A DNA stretch of 64,000 bases from Oenanthe sinensis (taxonomy: Eukaryota > Streptophyta > Magnoliopsida > Apiales > Apiaceae). Positions 24,379-36,800 of the stretch are shown here, in pieces. The DNA lies in NCBI GenBank assembly GCA_028671895.1, contig CM053810.1, positions 29,057,501-29,121,500 of the forward strand. Reading direction: 5' to 3'. The stretch's first letter is position 1. Each line of letters begins with the position of its first letter. The notes under the pieces were generated by a model, which did no database searches, was not told where the DNA came from, and worked only from the letters and a program-made list of their open reading frames with translations. Position numbers and translations under genes: made by a program.

Positions 24379-24852
24379 GATAGGCAACGCAAGTATGCGG
24401 ATCAAGCCAGAAGAGACAGAGAATATGAAGTAGGAGATTCAGTATTACTGAAGGTATCTCCGTGGAAAGGTTTGATGAGGTTTGGTAAGAAGGGAAAGTT
24501 AAGTCCAAGATTTATTGGACCATTTGAAATCCTAAGACGTATTGGGAAGGTAGCCTATGAGTTGGCCCTACCTCCAAACCTACAGCAAGTTCATAATCTG
24601 TTTCACGTGTCAATGCTAAGGAAGTATAATGCAGATTCCAGACACGTAATAGAGTATGAGCAGGTAGATCTACAACCGGATCTGACCTATGTGGAACGAC
24701 CGATGGAAATTTTAGACCGAAAGGAGCAAGTGCTCCGGAACAAAGTGGTCAAGCTAGTAAGAGTCCTGTGGAGAAATCAAAACACTAAGGAATCCACATG
24801 GGAACTGGAAAGTGCAATGCAGGAAAAGTACCCTCACCTGTTTTCAAGCTAG
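24379..24852 (+). pseudogene. RE3 integrase C-terminus with chromodomain
   Basis: In phase with the preceding ORF, beyond its TAA. It contains FIGPFEILRRIGKVAYELAL, the VHNLFHVSMLRKY motif and a C-terminal chromodomain-type segment (ILDRKEQVLRNK ... VLWRNQNTKESTWE). In chromoviruses this domain helps direct integration to chromatin. Ends at TAG 24850-24852. Confidence 0.9.
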
Positions 24853-24873
24853 ATTCCGGGACGGAATCCTTGT

Positions 24874-24886
24874 AAGGAGGGGAGAC
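24874..24886 (+). other. RE3 polypurine tract
   Basis: AAGGAGGGGAGAC lies directly before the 3' LTR, as expected for the plus-strand primer. Confidence 0.85.
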
Positions 24887-26872
24887 TGTAATATCCCTAA
24901 AATCCAGGTACTTTTAAAACCTTGTTATTAAAAGTATATATTGGATGATAATTAAGGAAAAAGGTTTTGTTGGGCAATCAAATTAATAAAATTGCCGGAA
25001 CGAGATAAAGATTAAATTTATCGTCATGAATCATTATGAAATTGAAAAATCTAATGATTCCCAAAGATTATTAAAGAGCTTATTTTTATTTTGGCATGGA
25101 TTAAAGGAAAGGTAAGTACTTGTATTTGCTTGGAATAAGAAGAAGTGCTAGATACTTGACTAAGGTCAAACGTTGACCAAGACTTTGACTTGCTCTTTAA
25201 AATAGCCAAAGGTCAAGTTCTTGACATAACAAAGAAAAGAAAAAGAAAAATTACAAACTCAAGCTAGCAAGGGGAAGAAACTTTCGGCCAAAGCTAGAAG
25301 AAAAGGTGGAAGAAAAATCCAAAGCTCAAGCTACACTTGATTGATCATCTTGCAAAGTAGCTTAAAAGAAAGGTAGCATCCTTGTCTATAACATACTTCA
25401 ATTTCATGCAAAGTTATCCATGGAAGCTTGTGATTTTCATGAAAGTTTAAGAGCATGAATAGTAACTTTAATGGTGGATAAATTCTTGAACACTTGTTTT
25501 ATGAATCCTTAAGCTTTGCTAGCACTTGTTAAGAGTTATTTAAGCCTTGGGTAGTGTTCATGAGCATGGGTAGCTTGAAAATACAAACCCTAGCTATGTG
25601 ATGTTTATGTGATTTAGCATGCTATGATTATGGTTTTGATCATGAGTATAAGTGCTTGTTTTGTTGGCTATGGTTGTGTAATATAGTGATGATTTGGTTA
25701 AGGCTTATAAATGTGTAATGTGGATATGACTTGGTAAAGAATTGTGGTTGTAAGAGGAGTAAGTGATTTGTTGTTTTCAAAGTAGTAAAATGGTGTTAAA
25801 AGCTGTCTAGCAGTGGTAATGAAATTGGATGAATTATTGGCAATGTGTGGAGTGTTATTAAATTGTGTTTGGGCTTGGGATGTCTTGAGTACATTCCCAA
25901 GTAGTAGTGTAAAATATATGGTGGTCGTTTGAGTTGAATTGGATGAGTTTAAAACAGGGTAAATGATGAACGTACAAACGGAACCATGCAAAATTTTTCC
26001 TGCCTGTTAACTGTTCATAGAACCCGAAGGGGCTAGCCTGCCTTGATTGATGATTTCTTTATATGGTTGGCTAGATATCGGTCTCTAGATCGTTTGCGCG
26101 CTAATTTTGCGTCAAACGGAGTTATGAGCTAAAAGTTATGGCCAAAATAGTAAGGCTAGGCAGAAAACTCAGCTGCCCTGTTTTGACTAACTTGGAATGG
26201 ATGATCAGCCTAGCTAAGCTACTCCATAAATCTTGAGCCTTTTATTTTAAATAGTAGGCACATGTGTGAAGACTTGGACAGAAGAATTGGGTTAAAAAGA
26301 TTAAAACCTGATTTATGAAAAATGTTTGAATACAAGTGCTGCATATGAAAAGTTAAGGGAAATGCTAATGTTTTGATTTAGCCACTTCCTTTTTATAAAA
26401 TGACATTTGAGGCTAAACTAGACAATGAAAGATGTTGTATGATGACATAAGAATGCTATGGGCTAATGGACTTGTTTATTATATGTCGTTTTGAATGAAT
26501 CAGGTAGTTATACGAGTATGTGTTAATAGGACGATTAAGAAATACTCGTATAGCTAAAGGTGAATTGTTTTTGTTCGTAGATACTCGGACGAAACAAGGA
26601 AGGAGCTTACTTCCGCGGAAACCTACAGGCAAGTATCTAACACTTTGTCACATTGATTCTGATGTATGACATATGTATACATAGGTTGTTTAAGGTAGTT
26701 CCTTGTGAGTAGGACTAGATCCTTTCAACCTAACCCTGAGACTCCTCTGAACTTCTCAAAAAGTTAGAGGACGTTTATTCTTCAGTTTGTATAACTGAAT
26801 CTGTGTCGAGCATATCTTTTTGGTGCTCGATGGTCGACCGGGAGTAGTCTCGACGGTTAGTCGAGGTTTATT

Positions 26873-27305
26873 GTTTTAAATAATATTTAGTTTATTAAAT
26901 ATTATTTAAAGAATATAGAAAGTATTTAGAGGTTAAATAAATACTTTCAGAGCATATGAAATTATTTAAATATTATTTAATATTGATTAAATATTATTTA
27001 AATATTTTGGGGCATTTAAAAGTATTTAACTACTGATTAAATACTTTCAACTCATTTTGGTTTATTTAAATATTATTTAATATTGATTAAATATTATTTA
27101 AATATGTTGAATCATTTAAGATTATTTAAATATTAAATAATCTTGATTATATTGGGATTAAATATTTTAATACTTTTAAATCCTTTTAATATTTTTCGAG
27201 GACTATTCTGGGCCTCCTAAATATTGATAAAATATTTATTTGTTCTTTAAAAATATTTTGGAGTTGTTTGAACTTCTTTAAATATTATTTTTCATTAAAT
27301 AATAA
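26873..27305 (+). repeat. AT-rich palindromic repeat block in RE3 3' LTR
   Basis: Same TTTAAATATTATTTAA-type block as in the 5' LTR. Confidence 0.75.
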
Positions 27306-27633
27306 AGAATGAACGATGACTCGGATATTTTGTATTTATTCTGAGTCGATAACTCCAAGTTCGGGAGGTAACGTCCGACTCCGATATTCCTCCCAGTGGT
27401 ATTGGTGCCTCATGGCCCATGGTTTCACTCCAAAACGGTAATGTTTTGTGGAGTCTATTTTAACTCGTATTAGTGGCTCCCCGGTCGCATTCTTGAGTCT
27501 CCTTGATTCAAGGGTTTGTGTCTCGTTAAATTCGTTGACTGAGAGTCAACTCAGATGTCTCGAGAGTACTCCCACCTCGTTTCGGGAGCCAAGCTATTGT
27601 CAGATATTGAAATCTAACAATAGGTCGTTGTTG

Positions 27634-28045
27634 TTCTGGAAGGTTGTATTAAATTCCCTTCCTTATCTGTTGATTGAAATCCTGTGATGGATTGTTGAGT
27701 TGTTCTGGAAGGTTGTATTAAATTCCCTTCCTTATCTGTTGATTGAAATCCTGTGATGGATTGTTGAGTTGTTCCGGAAGGTTGTATTAAATTCCCTTCC
27801 TTACCTGTTGATTGAAATCCTGTGATGGATTGTTGAGTTGTTCTGGAAGGTTGTATTAAATTCTCTTCCTTATCTGTTGATTGAAATCCTGTGATGGATT
27901 GTTGAGTTGTTCCGGAAGGTTGTATTAAATTCCCTTCCTTATCTGTTGATTGAAATCCTGTGATGGATTGTTGAGTTGTTCTGGGAGGTTGTATTAAATT
28001 CCCTTCCTTAACAGTTGATTGAAGTCCTAAAGTGGATTGTGGTTA
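27634..28045 (+). repeat. 69-base tandem array in RE3 3' LTR, six copies
   Basis: Units start at 27638, 27707, 27776, 27845, 27914 and 27983. The copy number equals that of the 5' LTR, so the array predates this insertion. Confidence 0.92.
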
Positions 28046-29042
28046 TTCTAGAAGGTTTGATTAAATTTCCTTCTAGGTTTTATGATTTTTAAAGTAATCA
28101 TCAGGGACTGGAGTAAAAGTTGCGTAAGAGGTCGGGGACGCACGACCCAGCCGTAATTAAAGGCCCATGAGTTGCCTAGGGTGACGTCCCGATAAGGGGT
28201 TGTCCTTCTACTAGTAGAGAAAATGACGAAATGTCGATTGTACATGCGACTGATCATCGAGTACAATAAGGCGTTGAAAAATCTCCAGTTAATCTCGTTT
28301 CTTCCAATTGGAATTTGACGTTGCACTGTAACGAAAGCCTAGGTGCTGAGTTACCGATAGTGTTAACGGGGAACATAATCAATTTTGAGTTTGTTGATTG
28401 CTTTGAGTATTGTTTTACTTGCACTTGTCAGTTTCACTGATATTTTGATATTGTACTCTATTATTGTTTCAGTACCTTGTTATACTGTTATCTATTACTT
28501 GCTGAGCATTTGTAGCTCATTCTTGCTTGTTATTTTTTGTTGTTGTTCCTACCTTACAGTTGCAGATCATGCCCAATCGAGTACACCGCACCTTGCGCAA
28601 GCGGGTCACCAGGGCAAGGACCCCCTATGAGAGATTCCGCTTTACGGTACCTGAGGTAGGGAGGCTTAGTAGGATTGGCTTCCAGCTTCTACTAGTCAGG
28701 TTTATCTATAGATATGACTTATGTAAGTATATGGAACAGATGTAAGTTAATTTACTTTTGACTGCGGCATAGTTTCCTCAAGGAGCTTTAGCTAGCAGTG
28801 CAACCCCATCTTGTGATAACTCTATTATGTATCAGTTCAGATATAATGATGTAAATTATGAAACTCCGTTTCTGAGACTATGGCTCGTGTGTGTGTGATA
28901 AGGTGATGGGGTCACCAGCATGTCGTTATTTTGTGATTATTATATGGTGATTTACTATTGTTGGATTACAAGTGTGTGTGTGTATACTGGAAATTGGACA
29001 GTGACAACCTGGATCTCCGACCCCGGGTCCGGGGGCGTCACA

Positions 29043-29047
29043 ATTCA
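29043..29047. repeat. RE3 target site duplication, right copy (ATTCA)
   Basis: Identical to 14728-14732. Confidence 0.95.
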
Positions 29048-30117
29048 CACTCCTTGCATCTCATATCCTTCAAGAACAATCTCTTTTTGATTTTCTGCAT
29101 TAGTAGCTCCTTGTACCTCCTTGGAAGTAGATTGTTCTTTCAGAATATTTTCTTGAGGTATTACAACCTTCTTCTTAGCCATTGCAATTTTTCTCTTTGT
29201 CTTAATTGGTTGTTCCACTACCGTGTCTTCCATGTTCCACTCAATTTCTATCTGGCTTGCTATTTCTTCATTCTCCTTTTCAAGTCTAGCAGCATCCTTG
29301 AGTCCTGTAGTAATGGAAGCCTTCAGTAATTTCTCTCGAATTGGCTCATTTTTCTTCTTTTTCTTTTCTTCAATTAGAATGCCATTGCCCTTTCTATCTC
29401 TTGCAGCTCCTTCTAGGCTTTCTTGAAGAAATGCTTCTGCATTTGTGTTACCTCCTTGGTAGCCTCCTTTGCACCTTCATTCACAACTTTAACTTGTGCA
29501 ATGAATTTTCCCAAGTTTCCTTCTTGTGCAACCTTGGATGTCAACTCAGTGTTTCTCTTTAGTTGTTCAAATTTCAATCTTTCTTTCAAAATCATCTCTT
29601 GTGTCTCTTTTTCCCTAAAAAATTTTCTAGCTTCTAAGTCATCATCAAATTTCTTTGCATCCCACTTTTTCTTCTCCAAATCTTCTGTGGTTGATTTGGT
29701 TGATTTTGATGATTGGCCATTGTTACTGCCACTACTTCCAGTCTTGTCTATATTTTCCTTATTACTCCCACTAGCACCAGCTTCTGCATTTCTGCTACTT
29801 CTAGCAGCTCCATTTCCATCCTTGTCCTTTTCATTCTCCCCCTTTTTGTTATCATCAATTAGAGGAGACGGAGACATCATGTCTCAGAATTTCTGAAGAA
29901 TTTGAGCACGAAGTGCTTGGCCTCTAATAATGTCATTCATTTTAGACTCTAGAGATGAAACTCTCTTCTCCAAATCATTAAAGCCCTTGGAGTCTTTGAA
30001 GAATTTTTGTTAAATGCTATGAAGAGTGTCATGAGGCAGTTTTTCATCCACCCTTCTCTCTAAAGCATCATTTGATGAAGTTATGGAACCTTGAATGCTC
30101 TTCCAATTCCCTTTTTA
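29048..30117 (-). pseudogene. RE2 extra ORF, upstream part, truncated
   Basis: On the minus strand this runs toward RE3. It holds a coiled-coil-like heptad stretch (about 30100-29900), a Gly/Ser/Asn/Asp/Lys-rich linker and a highly charged helix (29880-29413), then a Lys-rich segment (29233-29048). Several stops break it. The order of coiled coil, polar linker and charged helix matches the RE1 extra ORF. Homology fades near 30117, where AT-rich flanking sequence starts, so RE2 is cut there. Confidence 0.6.
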
Positions 30118-30520
30118 CTCCTATTACAGTCATCTTATTAATATTCAATCGCTCTCTAAAACAGGTAGCAATCTCTTTTTAGGTAGCAATTACTCTTTAA
30201 AAATCATGTTCATAATATTTCGAATCACAAAATTTTACATATTTATATATTAATAATATAAATTTATATTTTGTGCGATGTGCATATTTATTTGTAATAT
30301 TTTATGATTTATACTTAATTCAGTTGATGTAAAAATATATAATTTAAATAAGTTAAAAAACTAATATAATTATAATATATTACGAATTTTTAAAATTATA
30401 AAATTATTAATAAATTTTAAAATAAATAATTTAAATAATAAAATAAAATTATTAATATGTAAAACCATAATAATTGGAATTGTAAGTCAATATTGAATTA
30501 GTAGAAGAATAAAAATAATA
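30118..30520. other. AT-rich flanking sequence, no gene seen
   Basis: Very AT-rich, no ORF of note. It resumes beyond RE4 at 40931 in similar composition, so it is probably host intergenic sequence split by RE4. Confidence 0.5.
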
Positions 30521-30525
30521 TACAA
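30521..30525. repeat. RE4 target site duplication, left copy (TACAA)
   Basis: TACAA precedes the 5' LTR and recurs at 40926-40930. Confidence 0.95.
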
Positions 30526-30594
30526 TGTTAGGAATATAATAATTTGATGATGTACAAAATACTAGAACAGGATTTAGCACAGTCTATCTGCAAG

Positions 30595-30875
30595 AATCAA
30601 TCAACGGATATCTATCTGCAAGAAGCAATCGACTGATAAATATCGATCGATAAGTCATCAACTGATAATAAGCCATCGACTGATAAAGCCAATCGAGAAG
30701 TCATCGATCGAGAACTCAAGTCATCAACTGATATTTATCAATCGAGAACTCGACAACATATATTTCCTGATCGAGAACTCATCAACGGATATATAGTCAT
30801 CAACGGATATTTATTGATCGAGAAGTCATCAACGGATATTTACCAATCGAGAAGTCTCACAAGTACTCGATTGAT
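30595..30875 (+). repeat. RE4 LTR array of ATCAACTGATA / ATCGAGAAGTC words
   Basis: Alternating short words CATCAACTGATA, CATCAACGGATA and AATCGAGAAGTC recur at least 15 times. In the 3' LTR the array is one 34-base unit longer. Confidence 0.85.
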
Positions 30876-31021
30876 TAGCTCACAGCCTGACTTCTCGAAG
30901 CTTAAAGGAGATGAGTATTCGGTTGATTCAAAACAGCTAGTTTAAAGGAAAGTCTTCGAAGATCAAAACAAATTTATTGCAGATATGCTATGGGAAGGAA
31001 AGGGAAAATTAAGGAAGCTGT

Positions 31022-31125
31022 CGGTCAGAGTTTACTCTATCAGAGAATACTCGATCAGAGTTTACTCTAACAGAGAATACTCGATCAGAGTTTACTCTAA
31101 CAGAGAATGCTCTATCAGAGATTAT
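31022..31125 (+). repeat. 30-base tandem repeat in RE4 LTR (CAGAGTTTACTCT core)
   Basis: About three and a half copies of a 30-base unit with the palindrome-like core AGAGTTTACTCT and the linker AACAGAGAATACTCGATC. Also in the 3' LTR at about 40435-40540. Confidence 0.85.
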
Positions 31126-31513
31126 CAACCGACAGAGTTTATCAGAAAAGGAAAAGACAAATCAGAGTCTGATTTGGATAGTAAGAAGGAATTCAAGTGC
31201 AAGTCTAATTACCTTATTAAATCTATTCTTATCATAATCTGTTTTGTAATTGTATTTGTAGCTGTGTCTATATAAACACAGGGATAGGTTATAATTCAAT
31301 GTCGAATTATATCGAATTAAGAATTTATATAAAAGCAATATCTTGTAACCTAGCAGCTCTTAAGAACTTTATATCTTGAGAGAGTTTTGTATTCAAGTTC
31401 ATTATTAATACAAAACAATATTCCATTCAACATACTTGTGTTCATAATCGATTTACAGGCACTATTACATTCAACCCCCCTTCTGTAATAGATTGATTAT
31501 TCTGGGAAACAAT

Positions 31514-31525
31514 TGGTATCAGAGC
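31514..31525 (+). other. RE4 primer binding site
   Basis: TGGTATCAGAGC lies two bases after the 5' LTR and matches initiator tRNA-Met. Confidence 0.93.
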
Positions 31526-31560
31526 AGGCAGTAAATTTCAACTCAAAAGATCAAATAATC

Positions 31561-33816
31561 ATGTCTGGAAGCAAGTATGAGAGCATCAGAATTCCAATAT
31601 TGAAGAAGGCTGAATACCCTACATGGAGGGTGAAGATGATGATGTTCTTAGAAGCAACTGATCCTGATTACTTAGATAGAATCCATACAGGTCAGTACCT
31701 ACCAACCAAACTGGTGCCTTCTACAATTGTGGAAGGAAGACAAATCCCTGAGTATTACACCCTGAAGGACAAGAAAGAATGGACTAATGAAGAAAAACAG
31801 GAAGTCTTGAAAGATGCAAAGGTAAGAAATATTCTGCATAACAGTCTTGACTCTGTAATGTCTAACAGGGTAATAGCTTGCAAAACTGCCAAAGAAATCT
31901 GGGATGCACTGGAAGTTCAATGTCAAGGAACCAAGGAGATAAAGAAAAATAGAAGATCTGTTCTAATCCAAGAGTATGAATACTTTGAGGCTAAGCAGAA
32001 TGAGTCCCTCACAGATATCTATGACAGATTTCTAACTCTGTTGAACAACTTGGCTTTGGTGGATAAAGTATATGACAATGAAGATTCAAACACCAAATTT
32101 TTTAGGGCTCTTCCAGAAGAATGGGATCTGCAGACATCCTTGATTAGAGACAGGGCTGATTTGGATGAGATGTCCTTAGATGAAGTTTATGGCAAATTGA
32201 AAACTCATGATCTGGAGTTACAGCAAAGAAGAAACAGAAAGAGTAACAAGGCAAGACCTATTGCTTTGAATGTTGAAGCAAAAATTGAAGAACCAAAGTA
32301 AAAGGTGCTTAAGGCTTCAACAAGGAAAGGGAAAGAAGTAGTACTCCAAGATAGCAGTGAATCAGAGTTTGAGGCAAACTCTGATGTAAACTCTGATAAT
32401 TCTTCAGACTCTGACATGATGGAGATGTTTGCTATGTTTGTCAAAAGCTTCAAGAAATACAGAAAATTTAGGAAGCAAGGAAACTATCAGAAGAAGCATA
32501 GTGAGTCAGACAAGAAAGACAGATTCAGAAGAAGAGAAGATAGAGATGGAAAATCAAAAACTCTTGATAAATCAAAAGTCAAGTGTTACAAGTGCAACAA
32601 GATGGGACATTTTGCTACTGAGTGCAGAAGCAAGGAATCTGGGAAAGCTCTCATCACATCAAAGAAAGATTGGATGGACTCCTCAGACTCTGAAGAAGAA
32701 ACTAATTATGCTCTCATGGCAAACTCTGATTCTCCCATCTTAAACTCTGACAAGGTACCAAACTCTGTTTTCAATTTTGATACTGAAGATATTCATGAAT
32801 TAATGTCTTTTCTTAGAAATTTGCATGTTAGCTTTAAGTCACAGTCTCTTGAGAATGAAAGATTAAAATCTGAAATACAAACTCTGAATGCTAGGAATGA
32901 CTTTCTTGAAACTGAACTTGTACACATGCTTAGCTTTAAGAAAGACTGTGAGAATGCTATACACATGCAAACTCAGTTGGAAATACAAGTCACATATTTG
33001 AAATCTGAGATAGCTAAGGAAAAAGAGACCTTCAGAGTTTGGACAAACTCTGGTAAGAAGGTCCAACAAATGCTTTCTGAAAAGAATTGGACATCTGCCT
33101 TAGGTTATGAATCTGATAAAGAAATTCACACTAATTCACACACAAAAGGAACATTGAGTGAACCTGTGAAGTTTGTTAGAGCTAGTGATAATAAGAAAAC
33201 TCTCCCTGAATGCTCTAAAAACAATAGTGTGCTAGACTCTAAAAAGGTGAATGTAGGGTTACTTTCTCAGAAGCAACTTAAAGAAAAGTTGAAGGCAGTC
33301 ACTAAGAAATCTAAAAAGGTGAAAAGAAATAGGAATGGTAAAGTAGGAATTACTAAGGAGAATAATTACATGAATATCCCTGATGCTCCTAGGAAAACCT
33401 GTTTTACTTGTGGTAATTCTAATCACCTTGCTATTGATTGCAAACACAAGAAAAAGAAAGAACCTGAAAGACCTAGGTTTGAGGCTAGAAAACAAACAAG
33501 AAACAATCCCTGTTTTCATTGTGGTAGTTTATGGCATACCATTTATACATGCAAAGATTATCATAATTTGTATTACAATTCTTACAAACCACAGCCTCGA
33601 ATAAGTAATTCTCCAAAACATACTGTCAAGCAAATATATGTGATAAAGTCTGATAAAAGGAGTGTAAACTCTGACAGTACAAAATCTGTTAATGCAAACT
33701 CTGATCATGTAAACTCTGTTAACACAAACTCTGACAAAAGAACTTCTGCTGCAAAAGTTAACAAGTTTTCAAAGAAAGGACCCAAACTAGTTTGGGTCCC
33801 CATAACTACTAATTAA
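31561..33816 (+). pseudogene. RE4 gag, one in-frame stop
   Basis: I chose the ATG at 31561 (MSGSKYESIRIPIL) because it matches the start of SIRE-type Gag; the frame is open further upstream without support. The first 246 codons are a UBN2-type Gag domain. TAA at 32299-32301 interrupts, and the same frame runs on to 33816. That part has acidic Ser/Asp runs, a CCHC zinc knuckle (CYKCNKMGHFATEC) and two more Cys-His clusters (CFTCGNSNHLAIDC, CFHCGSLWHTIYTC). Repeated Asn-Ser-Asp words are encoded by AACTCTGAT. The end, GPKLVWVPI, is the usual border before protease. Gag packages the RNA; the stop would cut it short unless read through. Confidence 0.88.
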
Positions 33817-33830
33817 ATTGCATTTACTGA

Positions 33831-36800
33831 TTGCAGGGAAACAGGAAGAACATTCTAGTGATTGATAGTGGATGTTCTGCACATATGACTGGAAATAAAT
33901 CCCTGCTTTCAGAGTTTGAGGAGAAGGCTGACCCATCAGTATCTTATGGAGATGGCAACATAGGAAGAACACTGGGATATGGCAACATTGTGATTGGAAA
34001 TGTCATCATTGAAAAAGTAGCTCTGGTTGAAGGACTCAAACATAATCTGCTCAGTGTGAGTCAAATGACAGACAGAGGTTTCTCTGTGGAATTTCATGGA
34101 ACTCATTGTGAAGTGAAAAGCAAGAAGAATGGAAAAGTAGTTATTATTGGCCACAGACATAATAACCTATTTGAAGCTAGCTTGGATGTTAATTCTAATG
34201 GTCCCTTAACCTGTCTACTTGGAAAGGCATCACCAATGGAAAGTTGGAATTGGCACAAAAAGTTGTGTCACTTGAACTTTGGAAACATTAATGAGTTAGT
34301 GAAGAAGGACCTAGTTAGAGGTCTTCCAAAAGTTCAATTTCATCCTGATGGACTCTGTGATTCATGTCAAAAGGCCAAACAAAGGAAGACATCTTTCAAG
34401 AGCAAAACTGAAAACTCTATTGATCAACCTTTTCATCTATTGTATCTTGACTTATTTGGTCCAGTTAACATCATGTCCATTGGAAAGAAGAAATACACTC
34501 TGGTAATAGTTGATGATTTCACTAGATTTACTTGGGTGTACTTTTTGCACAAGAAGGATGAAACTGCAGAAACAATCATTGATCATATTGCAATGATTGA
34601 AAATGGATCAACTCACAAAGTAAAGAATTTAAGGAGTGACAATGGAACAGAGTTTAAGAACTCAACAATGGAGGAATTCTGCTCAACAAAAGGTATTACT
34701 CAACAATTCTCAGCACCTGGCACACCTCAACAAAATGGTGTAGTTGAAAGAAAGAACAGAACTTTAATAGAAGCTGCCAGAACAATGCTAGAAGGAGCAA
34801 AACTACCTACTTATTTTTGGGCAGAAGCTGTGAACACTGCATGCATCACTCAGAATTGTTCTTTAATAAACAAACATGGAATGACTCCATATGAATCTTT
34901 GAAAGGAAGAAAGCCAAATGTCAAGTACTTTCACATCTTTGGATGCAAGTGTTTTATTCTCAAAACACATCCTGAACAATTGAAGAAGTTTGAACTTAAA
35001 GCAGATGAAGGAATTTTTATTGGATATGCAACAACTTCTAAAACCTCTTCAAGGGCATTCAAAGTATTCAACTTAAGGACAATGACAGTCATGGAATCAA
35101 TTAATGTCTCCTTTGATGAAGGGAAGATAGATGGGTTACATGATAAAGATGCACAGGAAACTCTGAGATTTGAGAATGAACTGCAGAAAATAAACTCTAA
35201 CGAGATAAACACTGATCAACCAAATCCTGGAGAAGCAAACTCTTATTCTTTAAACTCTGATTCAGAAATGATTGAAATAGAAATTGAAGAAACTGCACAT
35301 GTTGAGGGGGAGCAACATCAATCAAATACTGACATTGGAGATTCAACTATTGAAATATCAGAGTCTGACCAAACTCTGAACAACACAAACTCTGAAACCC
35401 TAAACTCTGATCATTCAAACTCTGAGACCACAAACACTGATACCTCAATCTCTGATAATTCAAACTCTGAGTACATAAACTCTGAGACATCAAATACTGA
35501 TGGAAACACATCTTCAGGGGGAGGATCATCATTTACAGAAGGATCATTCTATGAAGGCACAGATCATGGGGGAGCATCTAGTTCAAGGAACTTTCCACAT
35601 CCAAGGAAATGGACCAAAGATCACACACCTGATTTAATTATAGGTGATCTGGAAAGTGGAATAAAAACAAGAAAAACTACTCAAAATGAATGGCTATTTC
35701 ATAGTTTTCTTTCACAAACAGAACCAAAGAAGGTTGAAGATGCTTTGAAAGATGCAGATTGGATTACTGCAATGCAGGAAGAATTGAATGAGTTTGAAAG
35801 GAATGAAGTTTGGACCCTAGTCCCAAGGCCAAAGAACAGATCTATTGTTGGCACAAAATGGGTATTCAGGAACAAGACAGACTCTGATGGAATAATTACA
35901 AGAAACAAGGCAAGACTGGTAGCCAAAGGTTATTCTCAACAGGAGGGGATTGATTATGATGAAACCTATGCACCTGTAGCTAGACTTGAGGCAATCAGAA
36001 TTTTTCTTGTTTATGCTGCTCATAAGAAATTCAAGGTCTACCAGATGGATGTTAAAAGTGCATTTTTAAATGGTGAACTTGAAGAAGAAGTCTATGTTGA
36101 ACAACCACCTGGCTTTGTCAATACAAAATATCCAAGTCATGTCTACAGACTGGATAAAGCTCTATATGGACTAAAGCAAGCACCAAGGGCCTGGTATGAA
36201 ACTCTGGCTCTATTCTTACTTGAAAATGGTTTCACTAGAGGAACAATTGATAAAACCTTGTTTTACAGAACTCAAGGTAAGGATTTATTATTGGTTCAAA
36301 TATATGTTGATGATATTATATTTGGTTCCACTAATGAGAAACTCTGTGAAAGATTTTCAAAGTTAATGCAGTCCAGGTATCAAATGAGCATGATGGGAGA
36401 ATTGAGTTATTTTCTAGGTTTACAAGTGAAACAGACTGAGGAAGGCATTTTCATTAATCAGTCCAAATATACAAAGAATCTACTCACTAAATTTCAAATG
36501 CAAGATTCTGCATCTGCTACAACTCCCATGGCTACTGCAACAAAACTTGATCAAGACACTGAAGAACCTGTTAATATTACTGCATACAGAGGAATGATTG
36601 GTTCTCTACTTTATTTGACTGCAAGTAGACCAGACATCATGTTTGCCACATGTCTATGTGCTAGATTTCAAGCAAATCCAAGAGCACCTCATTTGATTGC
36701 TGTGAAAAGGATTTTCAGATATCTCAAGAGCACTGCTAATCTTGGCTTATGGTATCCTAGAGAATCTGATTTCAAATTAATAGGCTATTCAGATGCTGAC

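Larger units (their letters stand above)
14733..29042 (+). mobile_element. RE3: complete Tekay/Del-type Ty3-gypsy chromovirus
   Basis: Two long direct LTRs (TGTAATATCC ... CGTCACA), a TGGTATCAGAGC primer site, a purine tract, the gag-protease-RT-RNase H-integrase order and a C-terminal chromodomain define a chromovirus. The 4.2 kb LTRs and the chromodomain type fit the Tekay/Del lineage. A perfect 5-base duplication proves a single insertion event, here into the extra ORF of RE2. By-eye comparison of the LTRs shows roughly 1% difference, so it is young. Its coding region has one frameshift and two stops. Confidence 0.96.
24887..29042 (+). repeat. RE3 3' LTR
   Basis: 4,156 bases, matching 14733-18897 apart from scattered substitutions (many of them transitions) and a 9-base gap near 26850. 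Confidence 0.95.
30526..31511 (+). repeat. RE4 5' LTR
   Basis: 986 bases, TG...CA. The first third is an array of ATCAACTGAT/ATCGATCGAG words, followed by a 30-base tandem repeat. A TATATAAA-like box lies near 31268, upstream of the conserved CAACCCCCCTTCTG tract. Confidence 0.93.

Noticed and set aside
30985..31275. 96-codon ORF in the RE4 5' LTR with repeated SIRVYSNREY and a hydrophobic end
   Set aside because: The repeat unit is 30 bases, so it stays open by arithmetic. The 3' LTR copy shifts frame through one inserted base, so it is not maintained.
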